From: Protonemura montana
Lineage: Eukaryota > Arthropoda > Insecta > Plecoptera > Nemouridae
Direction of reading: 5' to 3'
Assembly: GCA_947568835.1 (NCBI GenBank)
Contig: OX387606.1
Span: 15,872,001 to 15,936,000, forward strand
DNA length: 64,000 nt
Shown here: positions 32,465 through 44,389 of the stretch, piece by piece
Position numbering within the stretch: the first letter of the stretch is position 1
Layout: each line of letters opens with the position of its first letter
The notes under the pieces: model-generated
What the model saw: the letters and a program-made list of their open reading frames with translations, nothing else
Database searches by the model: none
What the model was told of the DNA's origin: nothing
Position numbers and translations under genes: made by a program

Positions 32465-34477
32465 ATGTTTTCGCACATAGTTGTGTTCATCTGAATTTGG
32501 GTCAAGAGAACTGGGATTGTGATGTGGGTCTAGGGTAATGAGACACGAATTACACCGATGCCGCTGCCAAAATGGCCTGTAACAGAGAGCTATTATATTT
32601 TCTGCGCAAAAGATTTCTTTCTCTCAAGCCAGGGCGCTCCAATTTGAACATCCAAATCGTTATTTGAACGTTAGGATTTTACCGAGTTCGGTTGTAGGTC
32701 TGATCGTCGAATGTAGGTTCAAAGCGTTATTTGGGAAATCATCTCCTTTAAATTTCGAAAAAATGAAAGTATTTTTCAGTATTTTTCACGATAATCGCAG
32801 CTGGAGCCGAAGAAAGTATAAAGAAAAACTTCAAAAGTCCTTGGATGTATTCCTACTAATTCCTGAGAAAATAAAAAATAAAAAATATACTAACTTACTA
32901 CAGGTAAGCTAGTTAGTGAGCACCTGCACATGTGGCATGCCATGTGCATTATTGGCACTATACCTTGTACTGATAAACCAGTTTTCTTATCAGTAGTTTC
33001 TTATCCTTTAATTGCACTGTGCAGTGAGCTTCGTCAACGTTATGCTTTCCGTTGGTATGCACGAGTACGGGCACTGTGGTCTGCGTGAAAAAGAAAGGTT
33101 CCAATAATAAAATCAACTCTCATCTCTTTCCCAATACACACAAAGTTCATCAACTGGAATCGATCATATCAATTTGTTTCGTTTTCGAATTCTGCACTTT
33201 CTTCCATTTTTCCTTTTTTTGTCCGCAATCTTTGAGAATCACGAGTAATTGAAAAATGATTTGTGACAAACCTGGCTCTATTCTGATAATACAGCGCAGT
33301 TTTTATGCTTGTTACGTAGGTACTTATCACATCTGTTATCTCGCAATCAAGGTATAGTTGCGTTCGACCAGAGTTCCGACCTTTCTGACGGTGAACTTTT
33401 TCGGGCAGGTCGGAGAAAACAAAATACGATTATTGCGATGCTGCTCAGCAATATCAGATAAATATTAAAATTTAGGACTGTAAACTCTGAATACCAATTG
33501 GCTTTTGCCCTGAACATAATAACTTTTATTGTCGTTGTTTTTAGTGGCATTTCAATAGTGCATTGTTCATAAAACTTTGCCATTCCATTTCCCCCAAAAC
33601 CAGTCAATTTCGCTAAATTGAGATAATAATACCACTTTTGACGGGGATTTGTCGCTCTTTTCAGGTAACCGAATTCTTACCTTTACCAATTTAAATTAAA
33701 CAAATCCTCCTGACTTGTTTGAGAGTTGAGAAACTAAAATTTTTCTCTTGGGCTGTTTTCCGAAGTGACATATACACCGGAATAAAAAAATTAATAATTA
33801 TGCACATACGTATAATCGTACGGGTAAGCAAGCATCTTTGCTGGACCAATAGGAACGTAAATTAATGATAATTGGCCGAAAGAGCATCTGCCACTGGTGG
33901 TAAAGTGTAATTGAAAATGGCAATCAAAGGTGTTGACAGATATTTTAACGGAAACTAGAAGTTGAAAGTAGGTAGTTGTATATTTAGAATACAAAATAAC
34001 CTGCAAATAAAACTTAGGTTCTGACCTCTCTCTGTGCTCGTTGCTAATGTGATCTCTTCTGGAAAACAAGTTGATTGAAATGGTAAATGAATTGGACAAA
34101 CAAAAGTCAACGGACACCGCTTATTTAATCAATAGAAATTAACTTCAATCAAGAGGCGAGTGAGATCTCTGGTTCGATCACGTGGCAGTCATATGCCGCG
34201 ATTTTGTGACGGCAAGGAAAGAAAATGCTCAAAAGTGTGACGTACTCGTTGAGAAACTGAAGCGTAGTTAGAATAGCGAAAAATTAACATCTTCTATTGC
34301 GAAAAGAAAATGTGGAAAGACGGATGAAAGAGAGAAAGAGAGCGAGCTGAGTTTGTGAAAAAGACTTGAAAGTGACGCGGACATAGTCTTAACTATTTGT
34401 GTTGTACACATTCATTATAATTGGGTAAGAGAGGCGAGCGTAGTCAATACTCAATTTGAACACCCGGAAAAAAAATA

Positions 34478-34570
34478 CCAAATGTGTTTTTTTATGTCTG
34501 TTTGTTCGCTTTCTACCGGGCAAACGGTTTGACCGATTTGGATAAAATTTGCTAGACATATTGAAATCTT
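34478..34570 (+). repeat. Arthropod retroelement-type non-coding fragment
   Basis: The phrases GTCTGTTTGTTCGC, GGTTTGACCGATTT and GGATAAAATTTGCTAGACAT, in this order, follow a pattern often seen in dispersed insect repeats (a TCTGT run, then ACCGATTTNGATNAAATTTGGTA). The family cannot be assigned without a library search. Confidence 0.35.
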
Positions 34571-37500
34571 TTAACAAAGATTTGTTCCGTTTTTATAAAT
34601 TAATTAGTTGGATGGTACCCATTTGCAAGGAAAACTTAAGAAATAATTGACAAAAGTTGATATTCTCCTCTACAAAGTAACTTACATTGCGTACGCAAAG
34701 CCCTAGTAACCTAAAATACTCTAGATTATAACGTATGTGTCCGATACAAAAAGTGTGGGCCAAAAATAGCCTGAAGTTGGCTGTTCACTTTTCCGGTACA
34801 GCAGTAGCTTATGTGGAAAGCTTTATGCGGAGAAAATCTAGCTTTTCTCTTGCCAGTACTAACAATGTCAGCAAGCAACACCTCAATATTTGATCAATAA
34901 TTACTCTCAACCAGAGACATACGTCATTCGAAATAAAGCCTTCAGGCTTCTATTTGAATAAGTAATTACAATGCAAAAACAAGACCAATATTTGAGTTTG
35001 AAGCTAAGTTAATAAATAATTAGCGTCGAGCCATAATGTGAATTAAGTTAAACCATAACATTATATATAGGCAATCTGAAACTAATGGTAAACGTTATGG
35101 ACACATTTCCGTCATATGGTTGACAGTTCTTTCAAATACCCATCATGGAATTATTTGACCACAGCCAGACATGTTTATTGCTGTGAACAATTTTATAAGC
35201 TGTGAATCGATGCATCAAATGAAAGATTTGACATAGATTGAACACAAAGCAGATATTCTGGCAAGAAGATAAATCTGTTAGCTAATGTTTACAGTCCGGC
35301 AATTGATTTCCATACAAGCATCATCATCTTTATGTCCAGCAAAGACCTACTAATTTATGTGTACACATAGGACGTGCTTTGAAGACAATGCGGTGATCTA
35401 TTCTCACCTCAGATTGAAATGAGAGCTCGCCAATGACGCAGAGACAAGACAAAAGTACACCCACTAGGAAAATAAAGAATAAGTGCCTAATGTATACCTA
35501 CTGCGTATTTCATACTTTCAAATTTCAACATTCAACGGCACTAATTGTACAACTAAAATCTAAAAGCAACAACGCGTGTTTACGTGTACCTTACCTTTAG
35601 AGGTAGCAAAAGGTATACAAGTACAAGAACATATATTTTTGTGTTAAGTTGTTGTGAAAATATTGATTTAGTATAGATGGCACATCATGGTGCACAATAT
35701 TAACTTTTTTTAAGCGATGTCATTCGTCGGTTTGTAAATTGGTTTTATACTAAGTTTGGAAAATGTGTGGTCTGTGGACCAATGGAGATATTTTACAAGC
35801 ATTGAATTCCTTTCTTCTTGACAACAGAATTGAGCAGAAAAAGAATGTCCTTTGCTAAAAATAGGTCTCGAGCAAAGATGCTTCGATGCATAATCACACA
35901 ATGCTAATGCGATGTAAAAGAAATTTAAAAAATCTCAAAAATTCAAATGTATCAGCATAGTTTTTTATGTTTTGGGCAGTGTAATAATATGTAAAGAAAA
36001 TTAGTAGTTTAATTCATGCCTAGAGAAAGAAACTTTAACCAAAAAATGCCTTAAATATCTCTTTGTTCTCAACACTAATGTATTCAACCAAAAAAGAAGA
36101 AGAATCGGAGAAAAAACATTCGTTACAAGCGCATTGGCCACTAGGAACGTTAGCGCTCTCGACCACTGCTGTTACCACCACTCGTTCTGGACGAGAGCTC
36201 CAGCGATAGCCCTCTGCTGGAGCTTCTTACATCTAGTACGGTGGTACGGTGGCTCCTCGGGCATAGCGCCACAGTCCCGCTCCCTCTTATCAGCCTTTCA
36301 ACGGGTATTAGAGACACCCAACAGGTGGCTATCGAGCGGATTTCTGATTGTGAAAATTATTATTTATGGATGCTAATATGCTAATGTTCACGGTCTTCTG
36401 AGTTCTGAGTTCTGACCATGGTCAAGGTAGAGTTGATGATGCTCAATGTGACACGGATAGCACCTTGATCGTTTGATTGGGACCTGCATATTTTGGGTCA
36501 TCCTTATAGTTTGCCATGCCAAGGAAACATTTCCACGGGGATAGCTGCCAGGTCAGCGAACACGGCCGTCACATTTAAGAATTTTGGTTTGGTTTCATCA
36601 TTGTTGTCCTAGAGCTAACCTCGACAGATAATACCTTTGTATGTGGAATATTACCCAACGGTGTAACTGCAGGCCATTTAATTCTGAGTTCTAAAACCGA
36701 ATTTTACATAAATCTGATATCTGACCACAGTCATTGCGAATATGATGGTTAGTTCCAGCTTCCAAGGTACACAATCATATAGGTTTTAGTGATATACTTG
36801 TCAGGTATCGTGGACATGACAGGTCAGAGCCCTTGCCCCCTATCTAAAGGGCTCTGATGAGATTTTAGAGTTGAAATAACTCAAAGACATCTGTAGGTGT
36901 GATTTTTGTTCTACCTTCCTTTTGTGTTTTTTGACAGTGCGTGTGGTATGAGCTGAAAATAAGTTTACAGCATAATATACCATAAAAAATCTGCATATCA
37001 CATATGGCCAATGGGATACTGATTGGAATCGGAAAAATTCCTCCTTCCAAGGGTTTTGTTTTCTACAGACCAAACAGCAGTACCGATTCGAAATATAATT
37101 TCAGAAATCTTTTAAAATCGGTGAACTGGATAGGTATATCAGTTTAGATTTTTAGTTACGTCGCTTTTCACGATTTTTTCCGGTTTAAGAGGTCCTCATT
37201 AACATTTACGAGATCTGGCAAGACTTGTGTTCTCGCACTGATGTCTTGGTCATGAACGTAGAAGATTCATGGGATGCCAAAGCGTTGGGGTTACTTATTT
37301 GACGACATTCTTACCGTATAAGGCAACATTGTGAAATTTGCAGTCTAAAGCATATTATTCAGCATTAGTGCAAAAATTTATGTCGCGTTTGCACGTCATA
37401 TCCATTATTTTTTTGTAACTGAGTTGTTCTTGCTAGAACCACTTTTTCTTGGTTTCTTCTACGTCAGCAGAGCTAGCTCCGAGTCAAAAGAAGTGGTTTA

Positions 37501-38435
37501 GAGTTTAAACCGTTTTTTACGATAAGATAGAGCATTGGCACAAGAAATACGAACCCTTTCATTACCCTCCCCTTCCCCCTCAGTCCTACTCCGTTATAAG
37601 TCTAAATCTAGTTGCAGTTTGCAATGGTAGCTTACGTTAACCCTCTATGCTCAAACAATGTATGTAAGAATTACCATCTTTCACATCCTTCGTGAACTTT
37701 TTTAGCGATGCTTTGCGATTTCTTAGTTTTTCAAAAGTGAAGCCGGAACGGCAATCAAAAGGGCCCTTAAAATTGGTTTTCCGAAACTAGGGTGCTGACC
37801 GCTGGAGTCTACGTCACTTCCAGCCACTGGCATATTAGCTGCGGCGACGCTCCAATTAAAGATCTCGGTCTAATCAAAGTCGATAGAAATTTTCAAGGCC
37901 GATTTGTTTGCAAATAAAGAGGTGAAGAGGTTTAATACACTGAGCAGGTATCCTATGATTGTTTAAATATTTGGAAGAGACTGAAGTTGTTTGAAAATTA
38001 AACGCTAAATTTCACGTTTAATTATAGACGCACACGTTGAAAACGCAAGTTTTTGGCCAGCCAGCAATCGTACAAATTATTGCAAATCATATTTCGAGAC
38101 TCTCTAGTACATCGACCTAACAGCAAAAACTCTGCTAAGAATAGACCAATTTAAGTCTTCAGAAAAAAAACCGCCCACTTTTCAAGATCATCGCGTGCAT
38201 TTTCTAGAGTCGAGTCTCATTTTGCCAGAGTTTCACATACCCAATGCCTAGCAGTGGGTAAATAAATGATCACTCTTTCTGTTTGTGTTTGCTATGGTAT
38301 TAGAGAGCGGCATATCTGCTTTTAACCGGATCGCAAGTATTTTTGCATTGGATGCCCTTGGCTTATATTTCCTTCTATAACGGATATCTATATGAGTTTA
38401 GACAGGTAGGTATCCATACCTACACATATCGTTTT

Positions 38436-38482
38436 ATAATATATAAAATATATATATATATATAATAATATATAATATATAT
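38436..38482 (+). repeat. AT-rich microsatellite
   Basis: Imperfect TA/TAATA repeats over about 47 bp. Confidence 0.85.
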
Positions 38483-40605
38483 TGACAACAATAGACAATT
38501 AGATAAAGTTCTGGCAATACAAAAGTTACCTGCTTGAAAAATTATTGTATTTTTCAGTTTCCCAGCTGGGATTCAAAAGATATTTGACAACTACAGAGTA
38601 AATTTGTATTACTGTCATTTTGGCACTTCACCCAATTCAATTGTGCAACGCTCATCGAAGTGATCTACATTCTAAATTAATCATTAGTATGTCATATTTC
38701 CAGATAGAGTTCATGCTAGATGACCTGTCATAAAAATCTATCCAGAATCAATTGACTAAATGGCGGGCGAATCAATTACTTGTTTTCAACACACTCGCAA
38801 GTCGCCACAGCTTCCTAGAGTATCATTTCTAATTTAAATAAAAATCGAATCCAGACTTTCCTTGTTTCAATTTACTGGTGAACCAAATGGGAATTCCCTG
38901 ATGGACCCTAGTATTAAAAAAAAAGCGACTGAAAAATCCAGTTATATCCAGATGAGTATTGAGACTCAACGATAGTATGGCGGGAACAAGTATGCCAGGA
39001 GTCGAATATTTAAAGTTAAAACAACAAGACGACCATTCATAGAAATGTGACAGCCTCAGGCGTGAATAACTTACTAGCATATGATTAATACACGTTATAA
39101 AAAAATAAATACTATATGTCCTAAAGCGGTCCAGTGATTTTCCATTGAGCTCGTCAATTGTTACTTCGCTGCAAGTGTGATCCAGCGCGAAACGTTGATT
39201 GGTTTAAATTGCTGTGACGCAGAGCGCCAATTTTTAACTGGTCGATTTTAAAACGACGCGAGTAAATATTATGAATATTTAGCACTGAAATCTCGATGTC
39301 CTGAGCTAATGCCGATGACACGTGCAAAGACGTACGCTAATTTTTTTGTAGGTGTAAACATTACCAGTGTAAAACAGTATGTAATTAGGTAGGATCTTGT
39401 ACCTTGGCTGCCCTACGAGGTGGTCACTATAGTTGAGCAATTTCAAGCTGGTAGTTTTCCGTAATTCCGGTCCGTGGTAGGTGTGAATTGGTTGGCCACT
39501 CTGGCTGCATGAATCCTGGCTAGTGGCACGGAGTCAATGGCAAGGTCCTCACCAGCCTCAAATATCTATGCTAATTTATTCACGAAAATATTCCGAAATG
39601 CTTAACGATCGTCTCTGGTCCATGGGACACCATCAATGGCATGGAAATTTTTGAAAGATTGTTTTTATACTCATCACAATTTTGATTATTATTGATAATC
39701 ACAAATAAAAACAGGAGTTTGATTTAATGATGTAGGCTGTCATCAAATTGATGGCTTTTATGACTGCGAATTTTCGATTTCTGCGTAGCCATTTCGCTCT
39801 ACTAGCCTAAAGGTTGTTACCACTTCACAGGAAATAAAAACGAGGATTTGGAATCATCGAGATAGATTAGATTGCCAGAAGCCGTTTCCTCCTTCCAATT
39901 AAAACTGGTTCATGATTCAAGGCCAAACTTCTTATGATCTGTTCGCGTAGGCGAACACCTCGGAGAGGTCAGGTAACAAAATTAAATACTCATTGATATA
40001 ATAAAACAAATTTCCTCAATTTTCGCAACCATCCAGCGTGGCGATAAGGTCAAATTCACGTCCGTGTTGCTCTTTTGAAATATCACCGGACAAACATATT
40101 GAAATGACCGATTAGAGCACTCAAAAACCATGCAAACCGATTATAATTTACATAATAAAATATGTAATTGCATGTGGAACTTTTTTAAGATAAACATGGG
40201 TGACCTCAGGATGCGGGTCATTTATCGTTTCTGTCAAATTACACGCAACTTTTTTTCCACACGTCCAATACATCAATTTATACGAACACAGTTCAATGAT
40301 AAGAAAGTTGTCTCCGCGTTTTCACGCAATTACATTCAATAGCATCACAAGAAAAAATCACAAAATCGCAAAATTTAATTTTCACCCCACAAACTAACCG
40401 TTTAATGACACCAATTAACCATTAACCATTCACCACGCTTCTTCAATGCTAATGTCAACGCCAAACTGTCAACAAAGCATCTCGTCGCGATTCTTATTGT
40501 TCCTCACTGGCATGCTCCATTCATTGAGCACCAACAGAGCCGGAACGTGATCGAAATATTTATCCACCTGTGTAGCCCCTTCCCCACCGCCAACCTGGCT
40601 TGATA

Positions 40606-40757
40606 TCTCTCACGTGACCGGAGCACGAGTCTTTCTAGTAATAGTTTGACAGGAGACGTTAGCCCGCACATCTCGACTCACCTCCGCCTAAGCTGTTGCT
40701 TCGACCACAACAATCGGGAGTAATAGTCACTAATCTACCTAGTGCGTCTGGATATAG
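40606..40757 (+). promoter_or_regulatory. Inferred promoter and untranslated first exon of gene B
   Basis: CTCACGTGACC (E-box core 40611-40616) reads GTCACGTGAG on the minus strand, a good CLEAR-type element. About 140 bp downstream is a strong donor (ATATAG then GTGAGT, exon edge 40757). The first coding exon of gene B begins with an acceptor at 44378-44379, so it needs an upstream leader exon, and this is the best candidate. It would leave a 3.6-kb leader intron. Confidence 0.5.
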
Positions 40758-42614
40758 GTGAGTAGTTTAATATGATAACATGTATTGATCACTTGATATT
40801 TGTGGTTTTGATTGCAAGGCGTTGTATGTTGATTTCAGAACACAATATTCGGATGATTGTGGTCTTTTTATATGAAACACACGCGCGCACATTTAGTCCA
40901 TTCGTGTCTATTTAAATATCTGGATATTGTCCGTTTTTTTTTGAGGCTGACCTTTTTTTTTGTATTAACATGTATACTTTTTTCATACCCAAAGTGAGCT
41001 AATCAATGTTTGGGCAATGGCAACTCCATGTTTTTATTCACGATTATTTTTGACAAGATTTTGAGAGATATGTGTTTTCTGAGATACACAAGCGAAGCAA
41101 CATACCTATGCCAAAAATGCTTATTTGCTAGACATCAATGGAATGTCTTAAATATTTCTGCAGTGGAATTTCTCGGTCAATGATGAAGAAGTGTAATTTT
41201 ATTTAAATCGGTGTTATAAAGCCGACACTCGAAGAAAATTCAATGCGATCCGGGCAAGCTTATGAATTCAGGTTATATATTCTTTGTTTCTACGTCGTAA
41301 TCAATTGAAAATTACCGACAAATGGAACAAAATTAACATAACAAAGACATGTATTAACCCACAAAAGAGCACAAGAGACACATAGATGAAATAATATATC
41401 TCTGTAACTGTAAAGAGTACACCACTTGAATTAGAAAAGTAATCAGTAATCGATTTGTAATCATCATTCGTTACGATCCGTTACCACGTAATTGTACAGC
41501 AAAAAACTAGAGAACTTTTAATTTCAAGTAAGAAGAGAAATGATCATTTTGCTGTTGCTCTTTATTCTCTAAAAATGTGCAACAGTTATAAGTTACATGC
41601 ACATGCGCCAGCGCTGTGTCGAGTTGAATGATGAGCGGCAGGATTAAAATGTCTGTTTGTTTATGATGACAAAAACTGCGAGATTGAAGCATTGACATGA
41701 GTTGTCAATTTTATCTTCCACTCACAACCCACAGCTGCAAAGCATAGGTGTCGGCGTCGGAATTATCAGGGTAGTCGTTTGCTTTGATTTTACATCAAGT
41801 ACGAACAAACATTAATAATATTAATGGCTACACCTGGAATGGGAAAGCAGAGTACAGTTTTAATACATCTGTTGGTATTTTGTAGCTTTGTTTTATACCT
41901 ATTTCATTGTATTTTAGAATTGAGATACTTGAGGGTCTTTTACCAGACAGATTTGGTAAAGCACAAAATGTACAACATTCTGGTTATTTGTTCCTAGGTC
42001 AATTTTTTAACCATTATTAAAGAAATTCGTATAACTCGTAAACCAGCAAGATCCGTGTAACAGATAATTCCATTCGTAAAATAACCACCTGCAGAAAGTC
42101 ATTACTCGCGGTATTCATTAAAACAACTGTCACTGTGACCTATCGCTTACTTAAACTAAATAAACTCAGTTCTTAAGAAGCTTTATTTTGTTTCAAAGAG
42201 AAGGGAAAATCAGCTATGGTTTTTTTCCCCACTCTTCGCTCAATAAAGCGTGTACGCACAAAATCCCATCTGGCTCGATTCGTTCTGCAAACTACTTTCA
42301 CTCTTCCAAAGCAAGTCGACAGTCAAAAAAATATTTGCAAACCAGATTCTGTTTTTATTTTCTGAGAAATTTCACGTGCAGGAAGAAGTTGGAGATAATA
42401 ACAGGACTGGACACAACCAACATCATTACCGGCTACAGATGAGCAGCGACATAATCACACCCTTGCTACCATGTGGTTTAGTGGCTCCTGAGGATCGTGT
42501 ACCGTTCTTGTTTAGTGGTGCGTGTCAATTCACCTGTCGCTTGAAAATGAGTATTTACATATACAGCGTAAGCTGTGAACGAACGGCTAAATCAATAAAA
42601 TCATTGAGTTTATA

Positions 42615-42730
42615 GATATGGTCAGAGGGCCAGTGTTAATGTTAAACTTTCTGCTGAGCAAACGAGCCGGCAACACGTGGTAATGGTAGGTGTCACGTCA
42701 CCCGATGGCGCTTGCTGCCGTCCTTTTTAA
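42615..42730 (+). repeat. Dispersed repeat, plus-strand copy
   Basis: In the inferred leader intron of gene B. It shares GTTAATGTTAAACTTTCTGC, TGAGC, GAGCCGGCAACACGTG and CCCGATGGCGCTTGC with the reverse complement of 61990-62100, in the same order. The similarity is high but interrupted, as in a short interspersed or MITE-like element. Confidence 0.6.
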
Positions 42731-43319
42731 AAAAACTTCTGCAGTTAAATTATTATGACTGAAAATATTGATACATGTATATCAATCGCTGAGATTAACA
42801 TAAATAAATATTAATTTAGTATACACCAGGCTCAAATCAGACTAACCTGTGAGAGATGACTCCAACTGAAAACGTCTTCCTTTTTTGTCGGTAAATTAGT
42901 CATTTGGCTGTCATTTGTCTTTAAGACATTAGCGCTATGGTAGTATGATCAATTAATATTGGCACTGCAATATTATCTTCAAAATCTATTTTCAACGTCT
43001 TTCACTTTCCACGTTATAGCAAAAAACCTTAACAGAAGATGAGCTAAACATGAATTTACTTCTAAGTAATAAAAGCAATTTTTTTTCTGGAAGCAATCAC
43101 TCAATAAGCAAGGTGAAAATAATCGATGAAAATAAACAAGAGATAGGAAAAGAAGAACAGTTTGTTAATTCGGTTAATTTATTCGTTGGTTTAAGGCGTG
43201 ACGTAGAAATAACCTGTTGGTATCGATGATCGGGAACTATATTTATACCGAAATAACAAACAGTGGAAAAATACAATAATCGAGCCAATGAATGATTCTT
43301 TTAACACTAGGGCAGTGGG

Positions 43320-43478
43320 CAAGATATTTTCCACTTCAATAAAATTCAGCATTATATATTTGATCTAACCGTTTGCACGGATCGAGTTTGCAACTCGCTC
43401 CTGAGCAAAACAATTCGCGACTGGAACAACATCCCCAACTGCGTCATGAAGGCCCTAAAGAGCGCAAAAAAACATTAA
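43320..43478 (+). mobile_element. LINE reverse-transcriptase ORF C-terminal relic
   Basis: The frame ending at the TAA of 43476-43478 encodes RVCNSLLSKTIRDWNNIPNC, then a Lys-rich end (ALKSAKKH). The (K/R)TI-DWN-LP motif followed by a basic tail is typical of the last residues of non-LTR retrotransposon ORF2 proteins (Jockey/CR1-like). Only about 50 codons remain; upstream similarity is lost. Lies in the leader intron of gene B. Confidence 0.55.
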
Positions 43479-44389
43479 GTGATTAAATATTTAGCGTCTA
43501 GATAAGAAGAACCTAATGACAAAATCTTCGATGTAACCAAAACCCTAGATGCAACCACCGGAGAAACTTGTATTAGGTACAATATACCACAACCTATGTT
43601 ATATATTAATAATTAAAGTATATCATCCCGATAATTAGTTAATGAACACACAGATACAAAATATTTCTGACAGATTGAAACTATAACCGATCATTTTCTT
43701 CAAATGTATGATCAATAACCGATTAATAAACGATCCGTCACAATTAAACGTGAATAATGAAAGTTGTTTGAAATAAATCACTTCTTCGTGTAAAAATAAT
43801 GTGCAATCACCTGTGCGTCAAGATTCAAGATTATTTATTTTAAAATATTATAAATAGTGTTGTTCCAAGTTCCAATAAGAACAAACATAAAAACAATTAG
43901 CACTTCACTTGTGCCTTAAGAAATAAATCTATTTGCAAGCTTATCTTGATAAGTATTGAATTAACCTCGATTATCTGACTATCATTTCGCTTCTGTATTG
44001 CCAAATGTATTAATCAAAACATACAGGTATATGGTGGACAGACAAGATCTTTGACGATTTGAAACTAGATGAGAAAAAAATATCACTATCTTTTGATTCA
44101 TATTTCAATAAAATAAATAGACCTAGATCAGATATTAGTATAAGACACGCCTTATCATCATCTGAAAAGATTACACCTTTACTCCCTTACTAATTTTAAA
44201 TAAAATCCATGTTTATTTAAGAAAGTGTTCTGACCTAAAGTGATAAAGAAGTTAAAATAATGTTTATTTAATTCTCAATATGTCAATAAAACCAACAAAA
44301 CTCGGTCAATTTTTGAGCATGATTAAGTTTAATTAGCTTTTAAGTGGTGGCTGATCTTTATCTGATTACTTCTTTGCAGCTCTACAATA

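Larger units (their letters stand above)
28931..40600. other. Gene-free spacer between divergent genes A and B
   Basis: About 11.7 kb of AT-rich sequence. It contains a degenerate minisatellite (29.7-30.1 kb), a CA run, an AT-rich microsatellite, and a retroelement-like stretch at 34.5 kb. A locally GC-richer patch at 36120-36330 has no recognised similarity. I saw no convincing exon. Confidence 0.5.

Noticed and set aside
37733-37860. GC-richer stretch considered as a MITE
   Set aside because: No terminal inverted repeats or second copy found in the window.
42250-42615. Plus-strand open frame of 121 codons
   Set aside because: No recognisable motif, composition like the flanks, and it lies in the inferred leader intron of gene B.
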